Of a stretch of 64,000 bases of DNA, positions 1-9,512 are shown piece by piece. The stretch comes from Flavobacterium sp. (GTDB taxonomy: Bacteria; Bacteroidota; Bacteroidia; Flavobacteriales; Flavobacteriaceae), in contig NZ_JANXUG010000079.1 in NCBI RefSeq assembly GCF_025352015.1, forward strand, positions 20,342-84,341. Direction: 5' to 3'. Below the pieces are notes generated by a model. That model searched no databases, was not told the origin of the DNA, and saw only the letters and a list, made by a program, of their open reading frames with translations. Position 1 is the first letter of the stretch. Every line of letters starts with the position of its first letter. A program made the translations under genes and the position numbers.

Positions 1-1713
1 TTCGCGACGGTATGTGGTGTCGTCTATGGTTTTTTGCATGCTGTTTGTAATCTTGTCGGCATACATTATGGCTTTTCCGTTTATGTTTCGTGCAGCACGA
101 CCTACTGTTTGAGTGAGCGAACGATGGCTGCGCAAAAATCCTTCTTTATCGGCATCAAGAATGGCTACTAGTGATACTTCGGGCAAATCTAACCCTTCGC
201 GCAAGAGGTTTACGCCTATTAAAACATCAAAGAAACCCTTGCGCAAATCTTGCATAATTTCTACACGTTCTAACGTATCTACATCAGAATGAATGTATCT
301 ACAACGAATGGAAACTTTGGTCAAATATTTGGTGAGTTCTTCTGCCATTCTCTTGGTTAAAGTAGTGACCAAAACGCGTTCGTCGGCTTCGCAACGCAGC
401 TGTATTTCTTCTATTAAATCGTCTATTTGGTTCAAACTAGGGCGCACTTCTATTATTGGGTCTAATAATCCTGTAGGACGAATGACTTGTTCTACATAAA
501 TTCCTTCGCTTTTTTGCAATTCATAATCGGCTGGTGTCGCCGATACATAGATTACTTGGTTTTGCAAGCTTTCAAATTCTTCAAATTTCAACGGACGATT
601 GTCCATGGCAGCGGGCAGTCTAAAACCATATTCTACCAAGTTTTCTTTACGGCTGCGATCACCACCATACATGGCATGCACCTGCGAGATGGTAACATGG
701 CTTTCGTCAACGACCATCAAAAAATCCTTGGGAAAATAATCCAATAAACAAAAAGGGCGCGTTCCCGGCAATCGCCTGTCAAGGTAACGCGAGTAATTTT
801 CTATGCCAGAGCAATAGCCCAATTCGCGTATCATTTCTAAATCAAAATTGGTGCGTTCCTCCAAGCGCTTTGCTTCAAGATGTTTACCAATTTCCTTAAA
901 ATAATCGACTTGTTTGACCAAATCTTGTTGAATTTCCCAAATGGCGGCTTGCAATACATCGGGCGAAGTCACAAACATATTAGCGGGATAAATATTTAAT
1001 TGTTCGTAACGTTCTAAAACCTTTGAACTTCGAGCATCAAAGGCTTCAATTTCTTCAATTTCATCACCAAAAAAATGAACTCGGTACGGCTCATCGGCAT
1101 AACTTGGGAAAATGTCTAACGTATCGCCTTTGATTCTAAAAGTGCCGGGCGTAAAATCGGCTTCGGTTCTTGAATATAAACTTTGCACTAATTGGTGTAA
1201 CAATTTGGTGCGTGAAATAATTTGATTTTTGGCAATGGATACCACATTTTTTTGAAATTCTACAGGGTTTCCAATACCGTAAATACAAGAAACCGATGAA
1301 ATTACAATAATGTCGCGCCGACCCGAAAGTAAAGCCGAGCTGGTGCTCAAACGAAGTTTTTCGAGTTCTTCATTGATGGATAAATCTTTCTCAATGTAAG
1401 TTCCTGTAACAGGAATAAACGCTTCGGGCTGGTAATAATCGTAATAGGAAACAAAATACTGAACCGAATTATTTGGAAAAAACTGTTTGAATTCAGAGTA
1501 TAATTGCGCCGCCAAGGTTTTGTTATGTGCTAATACCAGAGTAGGTTTATTAACATTTTGAACCACATTGGCAACAGTAAATGTTTTCCCCGAACCGGTT
1601 ACCCCGAGCAACGTTTGATATTTTTCGCCATTGATGATTCCGTTTGAGAGTTTTTCAATGGCTTGCGGCTGATCGCCGGTAGGAATATAATCGGATACGA
1701 CTTGGAATTTCAT
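1..1713 (-). CDS. uvrB: UvrABC excision repair subunit B (3' end cut by window edge)
   Basis: DNA-damage recognition helicase subunit of the UvrABC nucleotide excision repair complex. The 571 visible codons begin with [16 protein letters not shown]. They show the Walker A motif GVTGSGKT (about residues 37-46), the beta-hairpin motif [12 protein letters not shown] that clamps damaged DNA, the DESH helicase motif (VVDESH) and the C-terminal helicase lobe ([23 protein letters not shown]). UvrB is usually about 660-680 residues, so only the last 90 or so, including the UVR domain, lie beyond position 1. It is transcribed in the same direction as rlmF and the thiamine pyrophosphokinase gene, with about 105 bases in between, so it may be a separate unit. 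Confidence 0.97.
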   Translation of the reverse strand, partial: MKFQVVSDYIPTGDQPQAIEKLSNGIINGEKYQTLLGVTGSGKTFTVANVVQNVNKPTLVLAHNKTLAAQLYSEFKQFFPNNSVQYFVSYYDYYQPEAFIPVTGTYIEKDLSINEELEKLRLSTSSALLSGRRDIIVISSVSCIYGIGNPVEFQKNVVSIAKNQIISRTKLLHQLVQSLYSRTEADFTPGTFRIKGDTLDIFPSYADEPYRVHFFGDEIEEIEAFDARSSKVLERYEQLNIYPANMFVTSPDVLQAAIWEIQQDLVKQVDYFKEIGKHLEAKRLEERTNFDLEMIRELGYCSGIENYSRYLDRRLPGTRPFCLLDYFPKDFLMVVDESHVTISQVHAMYGGDRSRKENLVEYGFRLPAAMDNRPLKFEEFESLQNQVIYVSATPADYELQKSEGIYVEQVIRPTGLLDPIIEVRPSLNQIDDLIEEIQLRCEADERVLVTTLTKRMAEELTKYLTKVSIRCRYIHSDVDTLERVEIMQDLRKGFFDVLIGVNLLREGLDLPEVSLVAILDADKEGFLRSHRSLTQTVGRAARNINGKAIMYADKITNSMQKTIDDTTYRRE

Positions 1714-1819
1714 TTTTATTTTGGGGCAAGAAAAAGTATCATTGGTAAAAAAGAAACTTTATTAATTTTAAGGGTATTCCTGTTCTAAAAATTTTACACA
1801 AATTTAATAAAAATGCCTA

Positions 1820-2776
1820 TCATTCTGTGTTAAACTTCCAGTCTTTCTGTTGGGTTTCGCTTAAAAAAGTCCAAGCCACTACCCTACTTATTTTTTGTCC
1901 TTGTGCCATATCAATAATTTTTATAGTTACAGCGCCTACTTTGTTTAGCAGTTTGTAAATTGTTTTTAAATTATCTTTTTTAGATACCAATGTCGTGAAC
2001 CACAAACATTGCAGGGGGTATTTGACACTTTCATAAATCATTTGGGTAATAAATCCCATTTCGCCGCCCTTACACCATAATTCGTTATTTTGACCGCCAA
2101 AGTTTAAGACCGGTTTTGTTATTTTGCTGTTCTCTAAAGCATTGATTTTGCGCAGCGCACTTTTCGCAGCCTCTTCGGGCGAATTATGAAATGGCGGATT
2201 GCAAATGGTAAAAGCAAATCTATCTTCGGGCAGCATAATATTTTTGAAAATATATCTTGGTTCAGTTTGCAATTGTAAACTTATTGCCTCCATCAATTTT
2301 GGATTGTCAGCGATAATTTTTTTGCAATTTTGAAGCGCATTTTCATCGGTATCGGTTCCCACAAAACTCCAACCATAGCTTACATTTCCTATGATGGGAT
2401 AAATACAATTGGCACCAATGCCAATATCTAAACCTAAAATAGTTTCGCCTTGCGGAACTGTTCCGTTGTTGGAATTGGCTAATAAATCAGCGATATAATG
2501 AATGTAATCTGCTCTTCCGGGAATTGATGGGCAAAGATAATTGGCCGGAATATCCCAGTTATGAATTTCGTAAGTTGCAATGAGCAATGCTTTGTTGAGT
2601 GCTTTTACGGCATCAGGATTGCTAAAATCTATAGTTTCTAGTTGATGCTCATTGAGTGATATGAACTGCTGCAACTCTTGACAAACGTTGATTAAAGCTG
2701 CGAAATCATAACGAAACCGATGCAGATTTTTGGGATGTAAATCGGTTTTTTCAGTAGTTGTATTTATTTTTTTCAA
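1820..2776 (-). CDS. rlmF: 23S rRNA (adenine(1618)-N(6))-methyltransferase RlmF
   Basis: SAM-dependent N6-adenine methyltransferase that modifies A1618 of 23S rRNA. The 318 residues match the family length. The SAM-binding segment LGLDIGIGANCIYPIIG lies near residues 114-130 and the catalytic NPPF motif (FTICNPPFHNSPEEA) near residue 190, followed by the family's FGGQNNELWCKGGE segment. The start codon is 13 bases below the end of the thiamine pyrophosphokinase gene, so the two are probably co-transcribed. The product acts on the large ribosomal subunit during assembly. Confidence 0.93.
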   Translation of the reverse strand: MKKINTTTEKTDLHPKNLHRFRYDFAALINVCQELQQFISLNEHQLETIDFSNPDAVKALNKALLIATYEIHNWDIPANYLCPSIPGRADYIHYIADLLANSNNGTVPQGETILGLDIGIGANCIYPIIGNVSYGWSFVGTDTDENALQNCKKIIADNPKLMEAISLQLQTEPRYIFKNIMLPEDRFAFTICNPPFHNSPEEAAKSALRKINALENSKITKPVLNFGGQNNELWCKGGEMGFITQMIYESVKYPLQCLWFTTLVSKKDNLKTIYKLLNKVGAVTIKIIDMAQGQKISRVVAWTFLSETQQKDWKFNTE

Positions 2777-2789
2777 GTTGTTTTTTGGT

Positions 2790-3452
2790 TTAATCCCAGC
2801 ATTCCATTAATAATAAATCGCCGTTTTTGTGGGTTATAGAAACAATGCCATCTTGGATGGTTTGATTGCTACTTCCGGTTCGATAACCTATAGTTAAATC
2901 TTCATTATGCAAGGTATAAAAAAGATTTTCGGTAGTGATGCCCCTAACTTTTCCAATAGGAATTAAGGAAAGAATTGTATTGGCGGTGTACCATTTTTCG
3001 AATTTAGTTGGCAACAAATACACTTTGGAATGGTCATCAAGAATTACAATTTTTAGCAGGTTTCTGTATGCCACAATATTCGTTAAATTGGTAATTGTAT
3101 GATCGGCGCGTCTTCCGGTTGCCCAAATGACATTAACAGCTTTATGTTTTTTTTCTATAAGGTAATCAAAAGCTTTTTCTAAATCGGTTTTGTCTTGATT
3201 GGGTGTGTGAACAATCTCGATAGGATATTGTTTTTCTTTGTAATAATTGACATCAAAACCTCTGTCAAAATCACCTAACAGCACATCTATTTTAATGCCT
3301 AATTCAAAAACCCGTTCTACAGCCGAATCTAAAACAATGATTAATGGCGACCATTCGAGTAATTGTTCCAATAATTCCTGACTGCATGCTTCACCATTGG
3401 CAATAATCAAAGCTGGTTCTTGGTCGTCGCGAACAATATGGTGGGAAGACAT
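2790..3452 (-). CDS. Thiamine pyrophosphokinase
   Basis: Transfers pyrophosphate from ATP to thiamine, giving thiamine diphosphate. The 220 residues carry the family signatures GDFDRG (60-65), DKTDLEKA (87-94) and GRRADHT (113-119) of the catalytic domain. The C-terminal beta-sandwich thiamine-binding segment is LTIGYRTGSSNQTIQDG. Together with rlmF downstream it forms a likely two-gene unit; the 86 bases upstream separate it from the DUF4249 gene and hold an imperfect -7 element (TATATTTA on the minus strand near 3490-3497). No other thiamine gene is in the window, so the role as a salvage/activation step is inferred from the family. Confidence 0.9.
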   Translation of the reverse strand: MSSHHIVRDDQEPALIIANGEACSQELLEQLLEWSPLIIVLDSAVERVFELGIKIDVLLGDFDRGFDVNYYKEKQYPIEIVHTPNQDKTDLEKAFDYLIEKKHKAVNVIWATGRRADHTITNLTNIVAYRNLLKIVILDDHSKVYLLPTKFEKWYTANTILSLIPIGKVRGITTENLFYTLHNEDLTIGYRTGSSNQTIQDGIVSITHKNGDLLLMECWD

Positions 3453-3538
3453 TCTTAAGTACGATTTATGATATACGAGTTATAATTTGTAAATATAAAT
3501 AAATTCTAGTTCATACCTTGAACGTCGTAAATCGTAAT

Positions 3539-4360
3539 TTACTGAATTATATAATTCCTAAAATCGGTTTCGGAAACACTAAAGTAACCCAAAGCATAAT
3601 TACTAGGATTGATCTGGTTGATAATGTTTCCGCGAACAGTAGCGGGAGGCGTTGAAAACGGACCATTGCTTCCTCCTGAAATCAAAATCAATTTGCTCAT
3701 ATAGTCAAAATACCGTTTGGAAACACCATAAATGGTAATGTCTAGATTATCCCCCGTTTTAATATCTCCGTTGGTATAATATCCAAAAAATTGATTGCCT
3801 TGATAAAATTCATCTTCAGAAACTTGAAAAGAAGGTACAACATTAGTACTAGATTTGTATTTGAACAGATAATAATTAGCAATATTTGCTGGATCAGTAT
3901 AGTAGGTTTTGATTTCGACATCTGTACCGCTAAATCCACCTGCATTATTTTGTGTTATCGTATTTATTGGAGATACGCTTTTAAGAGTTTCAGTTCCTGT
4001 ATAAGTCTCGCCGTTTAAAACAAGATTCATTACATAAGTTTGATTTATTTCTGGAATAAAATTATGACATAAATACACTCCCGAATTGGGCACTTCTTCG
4101 GTAAAGTTAAAAGCGACATTACTACTATTGGTTACCGTAATTAACGCTCCAGAAACTGTTGGAATGGTCGTGTCATAAAATCCTGTTGTAGTGGATAATT
4201 TTATTTTTTGTTCGTTGCCCAACGTTCCTTTTTGCCATTGTAAAGAACCATTAACCACCAATCTTGGTGCAGCAGTATTTAGATCTACTTTGATAACATC
4301 CTCACAACTGATCATTAGTATAGCTATGATAAAGGCAAATACATAATTGAATTTTTTCAT
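3539..4360 (-). CDS. DUF4249 family outer-membrane-associated lipoprotein
   Basis: 273 residues beginning MKKFNYVFAFIIAILMISCED: a lipoprotein signal peptide with its lipobox Cys at residue 19. The rest is beta-rich with Ig-like segments (LNTAAPRLVVNGSLQWQ; GVYLCHNFIPEINQTYVMNL), as in DUF4249. In Flavobacteriia such proteins are typically encoded directly after a TonB-dependent receptor. Here the receptor gene ends only 4 bases upstream, so they form one transcription unit, and this protein probably sits on the receptor and helps capture its substrate. The substrate is not evident from the sequence. Confidence 0.85.
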   Translation of the reverse strand: MKKFNYVFAFIIAILMISCEDVIKVDLNTAAPRLVVNGSLQWQKGTLGNEQKIKLSTTTGFYDTTIPTVSGALITVTNSSNVAFNFTEEVPNSGVYLCHNFIPEINQTYVMNLVLNGETYTGTETLKSVSPINTITQNNAGGFSGTDVEIKTYYTDPANIANYYLFKYKSSTNVVPSFQVSEDEFYQGNQFFGYYTNGDIKTGDNLDITIYGVSKRYFDYMSKLILISGGSNGPFSTPPATVRGNIINQINPSNYALGYFSVSETDFRNYIIQ

Positions 4361-4364
4361 AGTA

Positions 4365-6731
4365 TTAAAATTTAAAATTATAACTTATACCCGGCACTAT
4401 CCCAAAAATTGACAAACGAATCGCTTCGTTCATACCTTTCGTTTCATTTTGTCTGAAGCGAATAGAGGCAGTATTTTTTCGTCCGTAAACGTTATAGATG
4501 CTGAAAACCCATTCGCTTTGCCAACCTTTTTTCTTATTGGGTTTTGGCACATACGTTGCTGAAAAGTCTAAATGGTGGTACGCCGGAAGTCGGTTACCGT
4601 TTCTGGAACCATAACTGGGAATGGTAATCTCTTGATATTGATATTGTCCGTCGGGATATGTGACAGGTTGACCTGATTGTAAAGCAAAATTGGCTCCAAA
4701 AGTCCATTTAGGATTGAAAGTATACGAACCGGTAATCGACAAATTATGTAACTTGTCATAACCAGTATGGTACCAGTTGCCATTATTTATTCCGATTTCA
4801 TTGGCATTTCTCCCGGGAGTACGTTGTTCTGATTTTGATAACGTATAGGAAATCCAACCAGTAAGCTTACCAGTATTTTTTCGCAATAAAACTTCCAATC
4901 CGTAGGCTCTCATTTCGCCGTTCAGAATAGCTTGTTCTATAGCTTCATTAGCAATTAAATTTGCACCATCAATATAGTCAATTCTATTTTTTATTTTTTT
5001 GTAAAAAGTTTCTACTTCCAATGAATATTTATCGTCTTTAAAATTTCGGAAATAACCCAAGGCTACTTGATCAAGAATTTGAGGTTTTATATAGTTATCA
5101 CTTGGTGTCCATACATCTAAAGGTGTAGGTGACGCTGTATTGGAGATTAATTGCAAATACTGAATCATCCTGTTATAACTAGCTTTTACAGATTCGTTAG
5201 TATTTAATTGATACGAAGCCGCAAAACGCGGTTCAAAATTATCAAAGCTTTTTATCACTTTATTGTGGTCGTAATAATTACTGCCAATGGGCGTTGCTTT
5301 TTCATAAATCTGCAGTTCTTGATTGAAAATAACGGGCTGATTGTTGGCATAAAGATTCACTGTGGAACTTCCTAAACGATAAAACATACTATAACGCAAG
5401 CCATAAGAAAGTGACAAATCGTTATTTATTTTTTGTTCAACATCAAAATAAATAGAAGGTTCAAAGGCATATTTTTTTTCGAGCTGTCTATAATTAATTC
5501 CCGATGTAGTATTTGAAGGTTCAATAGTTCCCGGATTAAAAGCGTAATAATTAGTGTTTACACCATAATTCAGTTTGATTTTATCTGCAACATAATGTTT
5601 GAAATCGTATTTTATATTGTAATTTTTAATGCCTGAATTCCATAAGAATCCTAATAAATTTAAATCCAAACCATAATAATAATCAGAATAAATTAAGGAA
5701 AGATTCGAGAATAATTTATCAGAAAACAAATGATTCCATCTCAAGTTCAAAGTAGCATTTCCATAAGTATTTACAAAACTATTACTTAAACTGAAAACAT
5801 CGCGACCAAAATATCCCGACAGGAATAAATTATTATTTTGATTGAGTTTGTAGTTTATTTTGGTATTCAAATCATAGAAATACGCCGAATTTTTGTTGTT
5901 TGTTAATTTTAAAAACAAATGGGCATACGAAGCTCTTCCTGCAAAAATAAACGAACCTTTATTTTTTACAAGCGGTCCTTCAGCAAGAATTCGACTTGAG
6001 ATTATGCCTACACCACCATTCATACTGAATTTATTGCTGTTGCCATCTTTTTGATAAATATCTAAAACAGAGGAAACTCTTCCGCCAAAACGTGCAGGAA
6101 TACCCCCTTTATATAATTTCAAATCCTTAATCGCATCAGGATTGAAGACAGAAAATAAACCAAACAAGTGTGACGAATTAAAAATTGTAGCTTCATCAAG
6201 CAAAATTAAGTTTTGATCTGCACCACCACCTCGAACATTAAATCCTGACTGACCTTCACCCGCATTAGTAACTCCTGGAAGTGTCAACAATGCTTTGATT
6301 ATATCGACTTCACCCAAAACCACAGGTATTTTTTTGATAGTTCCAATAGAAAGTTTATTGACGCTCATTTCAGGTCTTCTAATATTGGTAGCTGTTTTTT
6401 CGGTAATGATTACTTCATCTAATTGCTGACCAGTTTCAGTAAGAGCAAAGTTTTTCTTGATGTTTTGTGTAAGCACAATGGTTTCTGTGACTGATTGATA
6501 GCCGAGATAGCTAATTTGAATTTTATACTCACTTTTGGGCAGGGTAATTGAATAAAAACCATATTCATTAGTGATGATTCCAACTTTATATTCAGTACAA
6601 AAAACATTCACGCCAATTAAGGTTTCGTTTGTTTTTGAATCAGAAATAGTTCCGCTTAACGTAAATTTTTCTTGAGAAAATACCAGCGTTGTTGTTAAAA
6701 ACAATAACATTAGCAATACTTTTTGTTGCAT
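4365..6731 (-). CDS. TonB-dependent outer membrane receptor with N-terminal carboxypeptidase-like domain
   Basis: Outer membrane active transporter energised by TonB. I place the start at 6731 (MQQKVLLMLLFLTTTLVFSQ), because a signal peptide begins there; the frame is open for 25 more codons upstream, but these look like leader DNA. Order of parts: signal peptide, a CarboxypepD_reg-like domain (FTLSGTISDSKTNETLIGVNV... SYLGYQSV), the plug (SVNKLSIGTIKKIPVVLGEVDIIKALL; NVRGGGADQNLILLDEA), then a 22-strand-type barrel ending in phenylalanine (GIVPGISYNFKF). About 788 residues. It is followed at 4 bases by a DUF4249 lipoprotein. The ligand cannot be named from the sequence. Confidence 0.93.
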   Translation of the reverse strand: MQQKVLLMLLFLTTTLVFSQEKFTLSGTISDSKTNETLIGVNVFCTEYKVGIITNEYGFYSITLPKSEYKIQISYLGYQSVTETIVLTQNIKKNFALTETGQQLDEVIITEKTATNIRRPEMSVNKLSIGTIKKIPVVLGEVDIIKALLTLPGVTNAGEGQSGFNVRGGGADQNLILLDEATIFNSSHLFGLFSVFNPDAIKDLKLYKGGIPARFGGRVSSVLDIYQKDGNSNKFSMNGGVGIISSRILAEGPLVKNKGSFIFAGRASYAHLFLKLTNNKNSAYFYDLNTKINYKLNQNNNLFLSGYFGRDVFSLSNSFVNTYGNATLNLRWNHLFSDKLFSNLSLIYSDYYYGLDLNLLGFLWNSGIKNYNIKYDFKHYVADKIKLNYGVNTNYYAFNPGTIEPSNTTSGINYRQLEKKYAFEPSIYFDVEQKINNDLSLSYGLRYSMFYRLGSSTVNLYANNQPVIFNQELQIYEKATPIGSNYYDHNKVIKSFDNFEPRFAASYQLNTNESVKASYNRMIQYLQLISNTASPTPLDVWTPSDNYIKPQILDQVALGYFRNFKDDKYSLEVETFYKKIKNRIDYIDGANLIANEAIEQAILNGEMRAYGLEVLLRKNTGKLTGWISYTLSKSEQRTPGRNANEIGINNGNWYHTGYDKLHNLSITGSYTFNPKWTFGANFALQSGQPVTYPDGQYQYQEITIPSYGSRNGNRLPAYHHLDFSATYVPKPNKKKGWQSEWVFSIYNVYGRKNTASIRFRQNETKGMNEAIRLSIFGIVPGISYNFKF

Positions 6732-6868
6732 ATAGTTGATGATTCTGTTAAAATTATTCTTTTGACGTTTAAAGATACTATATGTTACCAATCTTATGTT
6801 AATCAATGGTTAATTCTGGACACTATTTGAAAAGAAATTGAATACTTTTACCACTTAATCCAAAGTTT

Positions 6869-7549
6869 ATGAAAGCAACTTTTGCTTTTTTATTTTTAAT
6901 ATTATTTCTATGCAAAGGGTTTGCGCAGTTTGAAACTCCAAAACGTACCCTCAACATTGCGCCTATTTCAAACCCAAAAGGAACTATAGCTCCAATGAGT
7001 TCTAAAGTTATAAATTATCCGAGTATTTTTGATAAAAAGGATAAGGTATTGTCTTCTGTTTCGTTACTCAAAAAAAAACCTGAAGAAGCAAAAAGTGTTT
7101 TTGAAAAAGAACAATTTGCAAGTCCCGCAAAAGAATATACGGATAAAATGAATAATAAGATGAAAATGGAAGGAATGACAAGAGAAAATGTTGACAGCGA
7201 TTTATATCTTGGAGAGTTCAAAATTTTTACCGAAAAATTAATTATTGCCTGTAGAGACAACTCTGCTGTAGATGGTGATAATGTTTGTATTTGGATCAAT
7301 AACGAACGAGTAGTTCCTTACATAGGTTTATTGGGTGGATTCAAAAATTATGAATTCAAATTAAAAAAAGGGTTGAATTCCATTCAAATAGAAGCCCTAA
7401 ATGTTGGCGAAGTATTTCCAAATACGGGTCAGTTTCTTTTCATTGATGGAAATGAAAAAATTATTACCAATCAAAATTGGGATTTGAATACAGGATATAA
7501 AGCCATTGTTAAAATAAACAGGATTGATGGACTAGAAGAAAAAAAATAA
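6869..7549 (+). CDS. Secreted protein of unknown function
   Basis: 226 residues with a cleavable signal peptide (MKATFAFLFLILFLCKGFAQ). The mature part has a lysine-rich middle section (about residues 50-100) and a beta-rich C-terminal half: LYLGEFKIFTEKLIIACRDNSAVDGDNVCIWINNERV, then GLNSIQIEALNVGEVFPNTGQF. That half resembles a small carbohydrate- or ligand-binding-like sandwich, an impression rather than a family match. It is divergent from the TonB receptor and closed by a strong hairpin terminator at 7552-7578. I do not recognise a named family with certainty. Confidence 0.8.
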   Translation: MKATFAFLFLILFLCKGFAQFETPKRTLNIAPISNPKGTIAPMSSKVINYPSIFDKKDKVLSSVSLLKKKPEEAKSVFEKEQFASPAKEYTDKMNNKMKMEGMTRENVDSDLYLGEFKIFTEKLIIACRDNSAVDGDNVCIWINNERVVPYIGLLGGFKNYEFKLKKGLNSIQIEALNVGEVFPNTGQFLFIDGNEKIITNQNWDLNTGYKAIVKINRIDGLEEKK

Positions 7550-7551
7550 AA

Positions 7552-7578
7552 AAAATCGACCAATTTTTGGTCGATTTT
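7552..7578. terminator. Bidirectional intrinsic terminator between the secreted-protein gene and icd
   Basis: Inverted repeat AAAATCGACCA / TGGTCGATTTT with a 5-base loop (ATTTT), flanked by A and T runs on the two sides. It lies between convergent genes, the plus-strand secreted-protein gene (stop at 7549) and the minus-strand isocitrate dehydrogenase gene (stop at 7601), so it can stop both. Confidence 0.85.
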
Positions 7579-7600
7579 CTATATAGTATTCCGCAATAAC

Positions 7601-8824
7601 TTACGCTAATTTTTTGTCTAAATTAGTTTTCAACGCTTGCAGAAAATCTTCGGTAGAAAGATAATCAGCATCGGTTAAAGCCACAGGTTTAACTAACATA
7701 GCTAAATCTTTAGTCATTTTGCCACTCTCCACGGTTTCAATACAAACGGTTTCTAATGCCCCGCAGAATTTGATTAAATCTTGATTGTTGTCTAATTTAC
7801 CTCTGTGTTCCAAACCACGAGTCCATGCAAATATTGATGCAATAGGATTTGTAGAAGTTTTCTTGCCTTGTTGGTGCATTCTGTAATGACGTGTCACTGT
7901 TCCGTGAGCTGCCTCCGCTTCTACCGTTTTTCCGTCGGGAGTTACCAGCACAGAGGTCATTAATCCTAACGAACCAAATCCTTGCGCTACCGTATCCGAC
8001 TGAACATCGCCATCATAATTTTTACAAGCCCAAACAAATCCACCATTCCATTTCATTGCTGATGCTACCATGTCGTCTATAAGTCGGTGTTCGTATGTCA
8101 TTCCGTTTTTATCAAAATCTACTTTATAAGTGCTTTGATACACTTCCTCAAAAATATCTTTAAATCTTCCGTCGTAAGCTTTCAAAATGGTATTTTTGGT
8201 TGAAAGATACAAGGGCCATTTTTTTGTCAATGCCATTTGAAAAGAGGAGTGCGCAAATCCGTATATACTTTCATCGGTATTGTACATCGACATGGCAACA
8301 CCATCTCCCTTAAAATCATATACATTCCATGTGGTTGTTTCTCCCACTTCGTTGGTAAAGGCCATTGTTAAAGTTCCTTTTCCTTTGATTACAGTATCAG
8401 TGGCTTTGTATTGGTCACAAAAAGCATGACGCCCTATCACGATAGGTTTTGTCCAACCTTGAACATAGCGCGGTACATTTTTCATAATAATTGGTTCTCT
8501 AAAAACCGTTCCGCCCACAATGTTACGGATTGTGCCATTGGGTGATTTCCACATTTCTGACAGGTTGAACTCTTTTACGCGTTCTTCGTCGGGTGTGATG
8601 GTAGCACATTTGATGCCTACATTATATTTTTTGATAGCTTCCGCAGAGTCATTAGTGATTTGGTCTTTGGTTGCCTCTCTACTTTCAATCCCTAAGTCGT
8701 AATATTTTATATCTAAATCTAAATAAGGAAGTATTAATTGCTCTTTAATAAAACTCCAAATAATTCGTGTCATTTCATCGCCATCCAATTCTACTACTGG
8801 ATTGGCTACTTTAATTTTTGCCAT
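7601..8824 (-). CDS. icd: NADP-dependent isocitrate dehydrogenase, eukaryote-like (IDH1/2) type
   Basis: Oxidative decarboxylation of isocitrate to 2-oxoglutarate in the TCA cycle. The 407 residues and motifs are those of the homodimeric type also found in eukaryotic cytosol: [43 protein letters not shown] for substrate binding, [13 protein letters not shown], and [12 protein letters not shown] with the Arg/His residues that select NADP. It is monocistronic, with a minus-strand TATATTTG promoter element at 8861-8868 and a shared terminator downstream. A second, unrelated isocitrate dehydrogenase is encoded at 47005-48441 in the same window. Confidence 0.95.
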   Translation of the reverse strand: MAKIKVANPVVELDGDEMTRIIWSFIKEQLILPYLDLDIKYYDLGIESREATKDQITNDSAEAIKKYNVGIKCATITPDEERVKEFNLSEMWKSPNGTIRNIVGGTVFREPIIMKNVPRYVQGWTKPIVIGRHAFCDQYKATDTVIKGKGTLTMAFTNEVGETTTWNVYDFKGDGVAMSMYNTDESIYGFAHSSFQMALTKKWPLYLSTKNTILKAYDGRFKDIFEEVYQSTYKVDFDKNGMTYEHRLIDDMVASAMKWNGGFVWACKNYDGDVQSDTVAQGFGSLGLMTSVLVTPDGKTVEAEAAHGTVTRHYRMHQQGKKTSTNPIASIFAWTRGLEHRGKLDNNQDLIKFCGALETVCIETVESGKMTKDLAMLVKPVALTDADYLSTEDFLQALKTNLDKKLA

Positions 8825-8860
8825 ATTCTTGTGGTTTGTTATTCAAAATTTTTGCGACAA

Positions 8861-8868
8861 CAAATATA
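8861..8868 (-). promoter_or_regulatory. -7 promoter element of icd
   Basis: Minus-strand TATATTTG matches the Bacteroidota sigma-A -7 consensus TAnnTTTG. It lies 37 bases upstream of the icd start codon (8824), leaving a leader of about 30 bases. Confidence 0.6.
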
Positions 8869-8917
8869 ATTAATAAGTGAGAAATTTGGTTGTCTAGACA
8901 TCTAAAACCTATTGAAT

Positions 8918-8960
8918 TATGAAATCGTCATTTTACGGACGACAAATTATCGATTTCATA
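8918..8960. repeat. Inverted repeat between icd and the rplS terminator
   Basis: Perfect 10-base arms TATGAAATCG / CGATTTCATA, with a smaller CGTC/GACG pair inside, followed by an A run. It lies upstream of the icd promoter and downstream of the rplS terminator. It could be a further terminator or a small structured RNA; no gene is seen here. Confidence 0.4.
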
Positions 8961-8986
8961 AAAAACTAGTTAAAATCAAGCCAAAA

Positions 8987-9022
8987 AAAAGTCCTCTCAA
9001 TTCTATGAACGAGAAGACTTTT
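8987..9022 (-). terminator. Terminator of rplS
   Basis: Minus-strand hairpin with arms AAAAGTCTTCTC / GAGAGGACTTTT (one mismatch) and a 12-base loop, followed on the minus strand by a run of eight T. It lies 22 bases beyond the rplS stop codon. Confidence 0.8.
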
Positions 9023-9043
9023 AGTATGATTAGAAAATTAGAA

Positions 9044-9394
9044 TTATCTTCTTCTTTCTTTAATTTTTGCTTTTTTACCTGTAAGTTCTCTAAAGTAGTA
9101 AATACGAGCTCTACGAACTTTACCTCTTTGATTAACTTCAACTTTTTGTAAAGCTGGCATGTTTACAGGAAAGATACGCTCTACACCCACAGCACCCGAC
9201 ATTTTACGGATAGTAAAAGTTTCAGTAATTCCAGAACCTTTTCTTTGAATAACAACTCCTTTAAAAAACTGTGTTCTTGTTTTTTCACCTTCTTTAATTT
9301 CGTAAAAAACAGTGATTGTATCACCAGCTCCAAACGTAGGGAAATCTTTTTTTACTGATATCTCGTTATTAACGAAATCAACTAAATTTGACAT
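9044..9394 (-). CDS. rplS: 50S ribosomal protein L19
   Basis: 116 residues, the family length. The body FGAGDTITVFYEIKEGEKTRTQFFKGVVIQRKGSGITETFTIRKMSGAVGVERIFPVNMP is the bL19 core, and the C-terminal tail is basic (KVRRARIYYFRELTGKKAKIKERRR). It sits at the interface of the large and small subunits. It lies downstream of trmD, as in many bacteria, but with about 170 bases, a repeat-derived hairpin and its own promoter (TATATTTG on the minus strand at 9465-9472) in between. Transcription from that element would give a leader of roughly 65 bases. Confidence 0.97.
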   Translation of the reverse strand: MSNLVDFVNNEISVKKDFPTFGAGDTITVFYEIKEGEKTRTQFFKGVVIQRKGSGITETFTIRKMSGAVGVERIFPVNMPALQKVEVNQRGKVRRARIYYFRELTGKKAKIKERRR

Positions 9395-9464
9395 TTTTTT
9401 AGTATTATGGTTTAAATTTGAGCAACATTTACGGTTTTCGCCAGAGGTTAGTCAAATATGGGAA

Positions 9465-9472
9465 CAAATATA
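9465..9472 (-). promoter_or_regulatory. -7 promoter element of rplS, abutted by heptamer repeats
   Basis: Minus-strand TATATTTG fits TAnnTTTG. Five tandem heptamers begin only 5 bases upstream of it (9478-9512), where the spacer and -33 region should lie. Leader to the rplS start is about 65 bases. Confidence 0.6.
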
Positions 9473-9477
9473 AAAAA

Positions 9478-9512
9478 GAATTGTGAATTGTGAATTATGA
9501 ATTGTGAATTTT
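9478..9512. repeat. Tandem heptamer array (five units)
   Basis: Five consecutive 7-base units: GAATTGT, GAATTGT, GAATTAT, GAATTGT, GAATTTT. They sit directly upstream of the rplS -7 element. An inverted, degenerate copy of the same heptamers occupies 9565-9594, at the very end of trmD. Confidence 0.85.

Noticed and set aside
6732..6806. Upstream extension of the TonB receptor reading frame
   Set aside because: The 25 extra codons would put a basic, non-hydrophobic stretch before a perfect signal peptide; the start at 6731 is better.
7601..8824. Possibility that the first icd is a horizontal transfer from a eukaryote
   Set aside because: This isocitrate dehydrogenase type is widespread in bacteria including Bacteroidota; composition and promoter look native.
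9044..9151. Overlapping short frames on both strands around the rplS end and its terminator
   Set aside because: They are out-of-frame readings of rplS and the terminator; no start or composition supports them.
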